20,870 bases of DNA from an uncultured Caulobacteraceae bacterium (GCA_937967425.1 CALBST010000313.1:1-20870), one strand, 5' to 3'; positions 14,741-20,870 are shown, counted from the stretch's first letter. Numbers and translations: made by a program. Notes: generated by a model from the letters alone, not told the origin.

Positions 14741-16452
14741 AGACGCTCGAGGATCGTCCATTCAAGTTCTGGCCGGAGGCCTTGTCGCTGCGCTCAATGC
14801 GTGGGCGCATCGCCTTGCTGCTTGGGCTTGCCATGCTTCCTGCGGGCGCGATCGCCATGCAAGTCGGCTTTAACGCTGCCGCCGCGCGCCAAGCCGCGTA
14901 CGAGGAAACGTTGAGCCGGCGCGCGATTGAATCCATCGCAAGCGAGCGGCGCACGATCGACGAGCTGCGTGAAATGCTTCGCGTTCTGGCCACGACGCCG
15001 TCGTTGCAGCAGATCGAGGCCGGAGATTGCCGCGATTGGCTGAGCGAGATCAGCGCGCGCTATCCCTACATTGCGTCGATCTCGGTGACGTCGGATGATG
15101 GTTATCTGTTTTGCAGCGTGCCGGCTACAACGGCTGCACGGGTGCCAGATTCCGATATTCGCCGCCGCGCCCGCGCCCGTGACGCCTTCACCATGGGCTA
15201 CACAGAGCACGGCGTCCTGTCGGGATTGCCGGTCCTCGCGGCGCTCGAGCCGATTCGTGATGGCGGCCGCAGGATCGGTTTTGTCGGCGCGTCGATCCCG
15301 ACGACCGAGCTCGTGGCTCTGCTCGAGCGTAGCCGTGGCGCCAACAACGCGCTCGACAATGCGCGCGCCGCGATTGTCGATTCGCATGGGCGTGTGATTG
15401 CCGAGTCCGCCCCTAACGGCAATGCGCCGCCGTTGCCAGCGGCGGAGGAGGTTACCCGCCGCTTCGGCGGAGAACCTGTCTTCATCAAGGTGAGCGGCGG
15501 CGATGCCGTGATCGTGCCGCTGTATGCGCCGGATCTCTACGCTGTGATGTCTTGGGCGCCGGAGCGGCCGCTTTGGCAGCGCATAGGCGGCATTGTGTTT
15601 TCGATCGCGGCGCCTCTGCTTATCTGGCTCTTGGCCATTGGCGCGGGCTGGTTGGCAATTGAGGTGTTTGTCGCGCGCCCACTTTCCAGTCTAGAGGCTG
15701 CGGCGCGCGGCTATGCCCGGGGCGAGGACGTCGCCGATTCACCGGCGCTGTTGAGCGCGCCGTCAGAGATCCGCTCCCTACGCCGAACGCTTGCGGCTAT
15801 GGCCAAGACATTGCGCGGGCGCGAACTACGCTTGGTGGAAGCGCTGGCCGAAGAGCGCGCGCTGCTGCGCGAGGTTCACCACCGCGTCAAGAACAACCTG
15901 CAAATGGTCGCGAGCCTGCTCAACATTCAGTCGCGCGCGGCCTCGGACGAGAGCGAGTCCTGGGGGCTGGCGCGCGCACACGACCGGGTTCAGCTGCTCG
16001 CCGTCGTTCACCAGCGCATCTATTCTTCGGGCGAACTACGCGATGTGCGCGTCGACGAGATCGCTGCCGAAGTGGCGCGCCAACTCCTGCAATCGCGTGG
16101 CGCCTCGGCGAAAGAGATCAATCTCGTTATGGAATTAGGAAGTGCTCGCGCTGGCGTTGATCGCGCGGTGCCATTGGCGTTTCTCATCGGCGAAGGGGTT
16201 TCCGTAGCGCTTGACGCCCTGTCGGACCTTGGCGCGGTGGAGGTAAAGCTCATGCTGCAACAGGACGAGGACGGCGTGACGCGTTTCGCCATCGACGCTT
16301 CTGTCGCTGCGGAGCGCGCCCGGACACCGGGTCCGGGCGCGCGTCTCATCGATGCGTTCGCACGACAGCTCAATGCCACGATCGGCCGCGATCCGGCGCG
16401 GCCGTACATGCTGTGGGCGCTGGTGCCGCCGGAGCCGAAGGCGCCGGCTTAG
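14737..16452 (+). CDS. phyK: PhyK-like HisKA_2/HWE sensor histidine kinase, ATPase domain looks degenerate
   Basis: This 571-residue sensor has TM1 at about 23-42, a periplasmic Cache-like region to about 280 (LATTPSLQQIEAGDC, YPYIASISVTSDDGYLFC), TM2 at about 285-310, a HAMP-like linker, and a dimerisation domain with LLREVHHRVKNNLQMVASLL (likely phospho-His H382). Position after ecfG, with a GTGA overlap, matches Caulobacter phyK, the PhyR kinase. The C-terminal catalytic domain is odd: the N-box reads GEGVSVALDA, with V490 where Asn is normally required (NELVTNA). The DDGxG box reads IDASVAAE; only a GPGARLIDAFARQL remnant of the second Gly box remains. It may work mainly as a phosphatase or phosphotransfer scaffold. 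The 3' end overlaps the convergent DUF883 gene by 4 bp. Confidence 0.88.
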   Translation: MKTLEDRPFKFWPEALSLRSMRGRIALLLGLAMLPAGAIAMQVGFNAAAARQAAYEETLSRRAIESIASERRTIDELREMLRVLATTPSLQQIEAGDCRDWLSEISARYPYIASISVTSDDGYLFCSVPATTAARVPDSDIRRRARARDAFTMGYTEHGVLSGLPVLAALEPIRDGGRRIGFVGASIPTTELVALLERSRGANNALDNARAAIVDSHGRVIAESAPNGNAPPLPAAEEVTRRFGGEPVFIKVSGGDAVIVPLYAPDLYAVMSWAPERPLWQRIGGIVFSIAAPLLIWLLAIGAGWLAIEVFVARPLSSLEAAARGYARGEDVADSPALLSAPSEIRSLRRTLAAMAKTLRGRELRLVEALAEERALLREVHHRVKNNLQMVASLLNIQSRAASDESESWGLARAHDRVQLLAVVHQRIYSSGELRDVRVDEIAAEVARQLLQSRGASAKEINLVMELGSARAGVDRAVPLAFLIGEGVSVALDALSDLGAVEVKLMLQQDEDGVTRFAIDASVAAERARTPGPGARLIDAFARQLNATIGRDPARPYMLWALVPPEPKAPA

Positions 16453-16772
16453 CGGCGCGCGAGCAGAAGTCCGATCAGCAGGCCAGCGCCCAGCGACACG
16501 CCGATCGCGGCGCCCGGGTGCGCGCGCACCTGCTCGACCGCATAGCCTGCGCCTTCACGCGCACGCACGCGCAAGTCCTTGCCGATTGCCTCGAGCCGAT
16601 GGCCCGCATGCTTCACTTCACTGCGCGCAGCTTTGTTCGCGGCGTCGGCCAGGCGGCTCATGTCTTTGCGCAGTTCGGAGAAATCATCGAGCACGTCGCT
16701 TGCGCGCGCCTTCAGCGCACCGCGGGCGTGACCGTTCTTCCTACCGCGCATTGTTGTATCCAACTGTGCCAT
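16449..16772 (-). CDS. DUF883 (ElaB/YqjD-like) membrane-anchored protein
   Basis: This 107-residue protein has a basic N-terminus, an amphipathic helical middle (about 30-80: LDDFSELRKDMSRLADAANK) and a C-terminal small-residue membrane helix, HPGAAIGVSLGAGLLIGLLL, ending ARR. This layout is typical of the DUF883/ElaB/YqjD family; E. coli members are stationary-phase inner-membrane proteins that associate with ribosomes. GGAG upstream supports the ATG at 16772; the frame stays open further upstream without family-like sequence. A near-consensus EcfG promoter lies upstream on the same strand. Confidence 0.83.
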   Translation of the reverse strand: MAQLDTTMRGRKNGHARGALKARASDVLDDFSELRKDMSRLADAANKAARSEVKHAGHRLEAIGKDLRVRAREGAGYAVEQVRAHPGAAIGVSLGAGLLIGLLLARR

Positions 16773-16826
16773 CGTCGTTCTCCTTAACGCATTGAAATCG
16801 AGGCGGCTGCGCCGCCGCAGCAGAAC

Positions 16827-16851
16827 AACACGAAGTGAGCACGGGAGTTCC
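16827..16851 (-). promoter_or_regulatory. Near-match EcfG promoter of the DUF883 gene
   Basis: Minus strand -35 GGAAC (16851-16847), 16-bp spacer, then TGTT (16830-16827) in place of CGTT. It is 55 bp upstream of the DUF883 ATG and back to back with the exact promoter at 16862, mirroring the phyR/nepR layout. Confidence 0.5.
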
Positions 16852-16861
16852 GTGCTGCGTT

Positions 16862-16887
16862 GGAACATCGCAACGCGTGGTGGCGTT
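16862..16887 (+). promoter_or_regulatory. EcfG-type promoter of the DUF1328-hypothetical-sodB operon
   Basis: GGAAC (16862-16866), 17-bp spacer, CGTT (16884-16887). The -10 lies in the right arm of an inverted repeat, CGCAACGC (16869-16876) with GCGTTGCG (16883-16890). The expected start near 16895 leaves a leader of about 25 nt before the TTG start. Confidence 0.8.
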
Positions 16888-16920
16888 GCGGCTCTAAACA
16901 CATGTTTGGAGACGAAGACT

Positions 16921-17094
16921 TTGCTTGGCTGGGCTCTGATCTTTTTCATACTCGCGCTGATCGCGGGCTATTTTGGCTTCTTCGGCTTGGCTGGCATGGC
17001 GGCGAGTATGGCCAAGGTTCTCTTCCTCATTTTCTTGGTGATGTTGGTGATCAGTTTCATCGTGCGCGCGGTTCGCGGCAGATCGGTGTTGTGA
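16921..17094 (+). CDS. DUF1328 small two-helix membrane protein (copy 1)
   Basis: This 57-residue protein has two hydrophobic helices, LGWALIFFILALIAGYFGF and MAKVLFLIFLVMLVISFIV, separated by a Gly/Ala turn, with a basic tail RAVRGRSVL. This is the DUF1328/YtjA pattern; the function is unknown but members are often stress induced. I place the start at TTG 16921 because family members begin M-L-G-W-A-L, GGAG lies 9 nt upstream, and the promoter is only about 35 bp away. No in-frame ATG fits. One base separates its stop from the next ATG, so it heads an operon with the hypothetical gene and sodB. Confidence 0.85.
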   Translation: MLGWALIFFILALIAGYFGFFGLAGMAASMAKVLFLIFLVMLVISFIVRAVRGRSVL

Positions 17095-17095
17095 C

Positions 17096-17551
17096 ATGAA
17101 CCTCGTCCATGTCCTGTTCGGTCAAAAGCCAGCCTCGCGCCTGCCGACCCTGAAAGAACCGCCGAAAGGCGTGCGCATGCATGAAGTTCGCGCGCGGGAA
17201 GCGCCCGCCAAGCGCGCCTGGCTCGCAGAAACAGATAGCCGCATCAGTACGGAGCGTGGCGTGCTGCAAGCGCGCGGCGGCCGCGACTATGTGCTCGCAC
17301 ATGGCCCTGGTGAGCATAGTGTTATTCGCCGCGACATCTTCGAACTCATGTACGAGCCCCTCGGCGGCGGGCTCTATCGAAAGCGCACGGACGTTATTTT
17401 TCGCTACTTCACCTTGAAGCGGCGCGTTGTCGTTCAAACTTTGGAGGGGCCGCAAGCGGCCAAGCCCGGCGATTGGATCATGCAGGGTGTCAAGGGCGAG
17501 TTGTGGCCGATATCACCAGAGAAGGCGCGGGAGAAATACGAGCCCGCGTAA
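17096..17551 (+). CDS. Hypothetical protein with C-terminal PGDWI / KGE-WPI motif
   Basis: I do not recognise a named family for the whole 151-residue protein. The N-terminus is basic, with no signal peptide or membrane helix. The middle carries a conserved-looking block (SVIRRDIFELMYEPLG, LYRKRTDVIFRYFTLKR). The end, PGDWIMQGVKGELWPISPEK followed by AREKYEPA, resembles a short motif (PGD-(I/V)--G--GE--P------Y) found in small phage and bacterial proteins of unknown role. It starts 1 nt after the DUF1328 stop and ends 12 nt before sodB, so it sits inside an EcfG-driven operon. A stress role is inferred from context only. Confidence 0.75.
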   Translation: MNLVHVLFGQKPASRLPTLKEPPKGVRMHEVRAREAPAKRAWLAETDSRISTERGVLQARGGRDYVLAHGPGEHSVIRRDIFELMYEPLGGGLYRKRTDVIFRYFTLKRRVVVQTLEGPQAAKPGDWIMQGVKGELWPISPEKAREKYEPA

Positions 17552-17563
17552 AGGAGGCTCCCC

Positions 17564-18199
17564 GTGACGTTCAAACTTCCCGATTTGCCCTACGACGCCG
17601 GCGCGCTTGAGCCGCACATCTCGCGCACCACGATGGAGACCCATCACGGCAAGCACCACGCGGCCTACATCAAGAACATGAACGCGATCCTGGCCGAGCG
17701 CGCGGACGCGCCAAAGGCGCTCGAGGATGTTGTCCATCTGGCCGTACGCGAGGGTAACAAGAAGCTGTTCAACAACGCCGCCCAGGCGTGGAATCACGGC
17801 TTCTTCTGGCAATCGCTTACGCCCGAAGCACAAGGCGGCCCCACCGGCGATCTGAAGAGCGCGATAGAAAAGGCTTTTGGCTCCATCAGTTCTTTCAATG
17901 ATGAGGCGAAAGCTAAAGGCGTTGGCCACTTTGCGTCGGGCTGGCTCTGGCTGGTCAGCGACAACAACGGAGCGGTTTCGCTCACGGATCTGCACGACGC
18001 CGATACGCCGATCACCGATGCATCGCTCACCCCGCTTTTGGTTTGCGATCTCTGGGAGCACGCGTACTATCTCGATTACAAGAACGAGCGGCCGCGCTTC
18101 GTCGATGCGTTCTTGTCCACGCTCGCCAACTGGCGGTTTGCGGAATCCCAATACGCCGCGGCGCGGTCCGGCAAAGGCGGCTGGGTGTTTCCGGCCTGA
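17564..18199 (+). CDS. sodB: Superoxide dismutase, Fe type
   Basis: This 211-residue Fe/Mn-family superoxide dismutase converts superoxide to oxygen and peroxide. All four metal ligands are visible: H27 ([10 protein letters not shown]), H78 ([11 protein letters not shown]), D162 and H166 ([12 protein letters not shown]). Q74 in the AAQ context points to the iron form. No signal peptide is present, so it should be cytoplasmic. The start is GTG at 17564 with a perfect AAGGAGG 6 nt upstream. It is the third gene of the operon begun by DUF1328 copy 1, linking it to the stress sigma factor. A palindrome downstream overlaps the next promoter. Confidence 0.96.
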   Translation: MTFKLPDLPYDAGALEPHISRTTMETHHGKHHAAYIKNMNAILAERADAPKALEDVVHLAVREGNKKLFNNAAQAWNHGFFWQSLTPEAQGGPTGDLKSAIEKAFGSISSFNDEAKAKGVGHFASGWLWLVSDNNGAVSLTDLHDADTPITDASLTPLLVCDLWEHAYYLDYKNERPRFVDAFLSTLANWRFAESQYAAARSGKGGWVFPA

Positions 18200-18202
18200 A
18201 AT

Positions 18203-18227
18203 GGAACTGGAATGAAACGCGCGCGTT
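18203..18227 (+). promoter_or_regulatory. EcfG-type promoter of DUF1328 copy 2
   Basis: GGAAC (18203-18207), 16-bp spacer, CGTT (18224-18227), starting 4 bp after the sodB stop. The expected transcription start near 18235 leaves a leader of about 24 nt before the ATG at 18259. Confidence 0.82.
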
Positions 18228-18249
18228 TTCATTCCAGGTTCATTCCAGG
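18207..18249. repeat. Palindrome plus tandem 11-bp repeat around the DUF1328 copy 2 promoter
   Basis: CTGGAATGAAA (18207-18217) pairs perfectly with TTTCATTCCAG (18227-18237). TTCATTCCAGG occurs twice in tandem (18228-18238, 18239-18249), the second copy running into the ribosome site AGGAGA. In readthrough RNA from sodB the left arm could pair with either copy, forming a terminator-like hairpin or covering the ribosome site. RNA from the stress promoter lacks the left arm. Confidence 0.6.
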
Positions 18250-18258
18250 AGAACGCGC

Positions 18259-18423
18259 ATGCTCAGTTGGGCTCTTATCTTTTTCGTCGTGGCCATTATC
18301 GCGGCCGTGTTTGGCTTTGGCGGCATCGCTTCGGCGTCGGCCGGCATCGCCCAAATCCTGTTCTTCCTCTTCCTCGTCTTGTTCGTCGTGTCCCTGATCA
18401 TGGGCATGGCGCGGAGGGGATAA
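18259..18423 (+). CDS. DUF1328 small two-helix membrane protein (copy 2)
   Basis: This 54-residue protein is a clear paralogue of the gene at 16921: [20 protein letters not shown], a [10 protein letters not shown] turn, a second helix ([18 protein letters not shown]) and a short basic tail ARRG. AGGAG 7 nt before the ATG supports the start; the open frame extends upstream only as a shadow of sodB. It has its own EcfG promoter, so both copies are predicted to rise together under stress. The function of DUF1328 proteins is not established; a small inner-membrane role is inferred from the helices. Confidence 0.88.
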   Translation: MLSWALIFFVVAIIAAVFGFGGIASASAGIAQILFFLFLVLFVVSLIMGMARRG

Positions 18424-18517
18424 CGGGTCGCAGCGCAACGCTTCGGCGCGCCATTGTCGAAGGTCGCATTTAGCGCCATAACCGGCGCAAAATTCCGACC
18501 CTTGGGAGGCCTCGCCG

Positions 18518-20014
18518 ATGCGCGCGATCCAGAATTTCATCAACGGCAAAAGCGCGTCCGCCAATGGCGGGCGCGCTGGCCGCGTTTTCAACCCAAACAC
18601 CGGCGCGCAACAGGCTGAAGTGGCGTTCTCCGCCGCGCGTGACGTGGATGCCGCCGTGCAAGCCGCGCTCAAGGCGCTTCCCGAGTGGAGCGCAACGAAC
18701 CCGCAGCGCCGCGCGCGCGTGATGTTCGCCTTCAAGCAGCTCGTCGAAAAGAACATGGACGAGCTGGCGCATCTGCTCTCGTCCGAGCACGGCAAGGTCA
18801 TCGCCGACTCAAAGGGCGACATTCAACGCGGCCTCGAAGTCATCGAATTCGCCTGCGGCATCCCGCACGCTTTGAAGGGCGAGTACACCGAAGGCGCCGG
18901 CCCCGGCATCGACGTCTATTCGATGCGCCAGCCGCTCGGCGTCGTCGCCGGCATCACGCCGTTCAATTTCCCGGCGATGATCCCGATGTGGATGTTCGGC
19001 GTCGCCATCGCCTGCGGCAACACCTTCGTGTTGAAGCCGAGCGAGAAGGACCCGAGCGTGCCGGTCCGTCTCGCCGAACTGATGATGGAGGCCGGTGCGC
19101 CGGCGGGCGTTCTGAACGTCGTCCACGGCGACAAGGAAGCCGTCGACGCGATCATCGCGCATCCGGACATCAAGGCGATCAGCTTCGTCGGCTCGTCCGA
19201 CATCGCGCACTACATCTACAGCCACGGCACAGCAAACAATAAGCGCGTGCAAGCCATGGGCGGCGCCAAGAACCACGGCATCATCATGCCCGACGCCGAT
19301 ATGGATCAGGCGGTGAAGGATCTCGTTGGCGCTGCCTACGGCTCGGCCGGCGAACGCTGCATGGCGCTGCCCGTGGTCGTGCCGGTCGGCAAGAAGACGG
19401 CGGATGAACTGCGCGCGCGCCTGTTGCCGGAAATCGAAAAGCTGAAGGTCGGCATCTCAACCGACGCTGACGCCCAATACGGCCCGGTGGTTTCGAGCCA
19501 GCACAAGCAGAAGATCGAAGGCTACATCGCCCTCGGCCAGAAAGAGGGCGCCGAGCTCGTGCGCGACGGCCGCGGCTTCAAGCTGCAAGGCTACGAAGAA
19601 GGCTACTTCCTCGGCCCAACGCTGTTCGACGGCGTGAAGACCGACATGCGCACCTATCAGGAAGAGATTTTCGGGCCGGTGCTGCAGATCGTCCGCGCCG
19701 AGACATTCGAAGAAGCGCTCGCGCTGCCAAGCCAGCACCAATACGGCAATGGCGTCGCCATCTTCACCCGCAACGGCCGCGCCGCGCGCGAGTTCGCGAG
19801 CCGCGTGAACGTCGGCATGGTCGGCATCAACGTCCCGATCCCGGTGCCGGTCGCCTATCACACCTTCGGCGGCTGGAAGCGCTCCGCTTTCGGCGACACC
19901 AACCAGCACGGCATGGAAGGCGTGAAGTTCTTCACCAAAGTGAAGACAGTCACGGCGCGCTGGCCCGAGGGCATGACGGACGATTCAAGTTTCGTCATTC
20001 CAACGATGCGGTGA
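18518..20014 (+). CDS. mmsA: CoA-acylating methylmalonate-semialdehyde dehydrogenase
   Basis: This 498-residue enzyme oxidises methylmalonate semialdehyde (from valine or thymine) to propionyl-CoA, using NAD+ and CoA. It is an aldehyde dehydrogenase with nucleophile C281 (SAGERCMAL), the TPFNFPAMIPMWMFG cofactor block, LKPSEKDPS and SFVGSS. The MGGAKNHGIIMPDAD segment is characteristic: this subfamily lacks the usual general-base Glu, which fits a CoA-dependent deacylation. GGGAGG 8 nt before the ATG at 18518 supports the start. A dioxygenase-like gene begins 4 nt after its stop, and a crotonase-type gene lies further on, consistent with a valine degradation group. Confidence 0.95.
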   Translation: MRAIQNFINGKSASANGGRAGRVFNPNTGAQQAEVAFSAARDVDAAVQAALKALPEWSATNPQRRARVMFAFKQLVEKNMDELAHLLSSEHGKVIADSKGDIQRGLEVIEFACGIPHALKGEYTEGAGPGIDVYSMRQPLGVVAGITPFNFPAMIPMWMFGVAIACGNTFVLKPSEKDPSVPVRLAELMMEAGAPAGVLNVVHGDKEAVDAIIAHPDIKAISFVGSSDIAHYIYSHGTANNKRVQAMGGAKNHGIIMPDADMDQAVKDLVGAAYGSAGERCMALPVVVPVGKKTADELRARLLPEIEKLKVGISTDADAQYGPVVSSQHKQKIEGYIALGQKEGAELVRDGRGFKLQGYEEGYFLGPTLFDGVKTDMRTYQEEIFGPVLQIVRAETFEEALALPSQHQYGNGVAIFTRNGRAAREFASRVNVGMVGINVPIPVPVAYHTFGGWKRSAFGDTNQHGMEGVKFFTKVKTVTARWPEGMTDDSSFVIPTMR

Positions 20015-20018
20015 TCGA

Positions 20019-20655
20019 TTGAGCGCGATGCTCGAACAAGAAGGGCGCGTCTGGTTCAGGCGCGCCCTTTCTGCTGAGCGTCTGTCGGCGCTTGAAGCTG
20101 CAGCATCCACTGAAGCGCGGCCAGGTCAGCGCATTGTTGCGCTCGACGGCTTGGAAGAGGTGGATGCGCTCGCTGCTCAACTTCTTCCTGGCGCACGGCC
20201 AGTTCGCGTCATCGCCTTCAACAAGACCGAATCCAGCAACTGGACGCTGCCCTGGCACCAGGATCGCGTCGTGGCGCTGCGCGAACGCATCGAAACGCCA
20301 GGCTTCACAAACTGGACCAAAAAAGGCCGGCATCTGGCACGCGGAGCCGCCGATTGAGTTGATGGAGCGCATGATTTTCGCGCGCGTCCACCTCGACCCC
20401 GCCGACGCCGAGAATGGTTGCCTCCAACTTGCGCTCGGCACACATGCGCGCGGCAAGATCGCAGCGTCGGATGCTGACGCTACTGCCCAGGCCGCGCCGA
20501 TCGAGAGTTGCGTCGCCGAACGTGGCGACGTGCTCTTCGCGAAGGCGCTTATCCTCCACCGCTCGTCGCCCTCGCGCACAAGCGCGAACCGGCGCGCTAT
20601 CCGTATCGATTATTGCGCTGATGACTTGCCTCATCCCCTGGAATGGGCTGCTTGA
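20019..20655 (+). pseudogene. PhyH-family (phytanoyl-CoA dioxygenase-like) gene with a single frameshift
   Basis: Two adjoining frames make up one Fe(II)/2-oxoglutarate dioxygenase-like protein of about 211 residues. Frame 1 (TTG 20019 or ATG 20028) contains WTLPWHQDRVVALRE, with the iron-binding H80-x-D82, and ends in FTNWTKK then unrelated sequence with a stop at 20357. Frame 2 resumes with KKAGIWHAEPPIELMERM, ARVHLDPADAENGCL, the RGDVLFAKALILHRSSPS block holding the distal His, and RAIRIDY. The shift is at an A6 run (20319-20324); five A residues would give one continuous frame. It could be a true mutation, a sequencing error or transcript slippage. It is translationally close to mmsA (4-nt gap). 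Confidence 0.8.
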
Positions 20656-20683
20656 TCCACGCTACTTGCGCAGCAATAAAGCT

Positions 20684-20787
20684 CGTCATTCCGGGGCATC
20701 GCGCAGCGATGAACCCGGAATCCAGGGGCACACGACGAGCTGGTTGCCCCTGGATTCCAGATCGCGCTTCGCGCGTCTGGAATGACG
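20684..20787. repeat. 104-bp palindromic intergenic repeat with three hairpins
   Basis: The ends are CGTCATTCC and GGAATGACG. Inside are a left hairpin (ATTCCGGG 20688-20695 with CCCGGAAT 20714-20721, enclosing ATCGC/GCGAT), a central perfect 14-bp stem (20717-20730 with 20745-20758) and a right hairpin (CCAGA-TCGCGC-TTC-GCGCG-TCTGG). Repeats of this CATTCCGGG / GGAATCCAGGGG style are scattered through many alphaproteobacterial genomes between genes. It carries no coding sequence and fills most of the 148-bp gap. Confidence 0.82.
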
Positions 20788-20803
20788 AAGAGAGGGAAGT
20801 GAC

Positions 20804-20870
20804 GTGTCAGACATACTAACAAATGCCGCCAACGGCCTCGGCCACATCACGCTGAACCGTCCCGCCGCGC
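20804..20870 (+). CDS. Crotonase-superfamily protein, N-terminus only (possibly 3-hydroxyisobutyryl-CoA hydrolase)
   Basis: The frame starts with GTG at 20804, preceded by AGAGGGAAG, and encodes MSDILTNAANGLGHITLNRP before the window ends. The G-x-G-x-I-x-L-N-R-P pattern is the first strand pair of the crotonase fold (enoyl-CoA hydratases, isomerases, 3-hydroxyisobutyryl-CoA hydrolase). Proximity to mmsA makes the valine-pathway hydrolase the best guess. Only about 22 residues are visible, so a generic enoyl-CoA hydratase is equally possible on sequence alone. Confidence 0.7.
   Translation, partial: MSDILTNAANGLGHITLNRPAA

Noticed and set aside
18207..18237. Remnant of the palindromic repeat seen at 20684
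   Set aside because: Both contain CATTCC/GGAATG, but arm order, inner hairpins and length differ. The match is too short to claim common origin.
20318..20326. Programmed -1 frameshift at the A6-G run in the dioxygenase
   Set aside because: The run resembles a -1 slippery site, but the second half of the protein lies in the +1 frame, so ordinary -1 slippage would not join the two halves.
1..20870. CRISPR array, tRNA, rRNA, integrase or transposase
   Set aside because: No regularly spaced direct repeats, no cloverleaf-like tRNA sequence and no recognisable recombinase motifs were seen on either strand.

Overview
The window is a GC-rich chromosomal segment from an alphaproteobacterium. The strongest lineage evidence is the general stress response locus phyR / nepR-ecfG-phyK, which is confined to Alphaproteobacteria. 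Its arrangement here (phyR divergent from nepR, sigma factor and a HisKA_2/HWE-type kinase) matches the Caulobacter layout. I infer Caulobacterales or Hyphomonadaceae, but the genus cannot be read from the sequence. Gene packing is tight, with many 1-4 nt overlaps and no gene-free stretch over 300 bp. I saw no rRNA, tRNA, CRISPR array, prophage or transposase.

Region 1 (1-4733) is a phenylacetate catabolic cluster. On the minus strand lie paaI, paaA, paaB and the first codons of a probable paaC; on the plus strand lie paaG and paaZ. A perfect palindrome TGACCGATCGGTCA sits just upstream of paaA and is a candidate TetR-type (PaaR-like) operator. A folded palindromic element separates paaG from paaZ.

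Region 2 (4730-9757) is an apparent minus-strand operon: a fused alpha+beta 2-oxoacid dehydrogenase E1, a lipoylated E2 and an aspartate/aromatic-type aminotransferase. A divergent Lrp/AsnC regulator flanks it. The arrangement resembles bkd operons, but the aminotransferase and the adjacent paa genes suggest the complex might convert phenylpyruvate directly to phenylacetyl-CoA.

Region 3 (9754-12913) holds a membrane-bound EAL protein with a degenerate GGDEF domain, a PCu(A)C-type periplasmic copper chaperone lipoprotein and a tiny entericidin-like lipoprotein.

Region 4 (12961-18423) is a general stress response island. PhyR, NepR, EcfG and PhyK form the partner-switching core. Five exact EcfG-type promoters (GGAAC-N16/17-CGTT) lie in front of the entericidin gene, phyR, nepR-ecfG-phyK, a DUF1328-hypothetical-sodB operon and a second DUF1328 gene. 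A near-match precedes a DUF883 gene. Regulators and part of their regulon are thus encoded side by side, with outputs aimed at the envelope and at superoxide.

Region 5 (18518-20870) looks like valine catabolism: mmsA, a frameshifted PhyH-type dioxygenase, a 104-bp palindromic intergenic repeat and the start of a crotonase-fold gene, possibly 3-hydroxyisobutyryl-CoA hydrolase.
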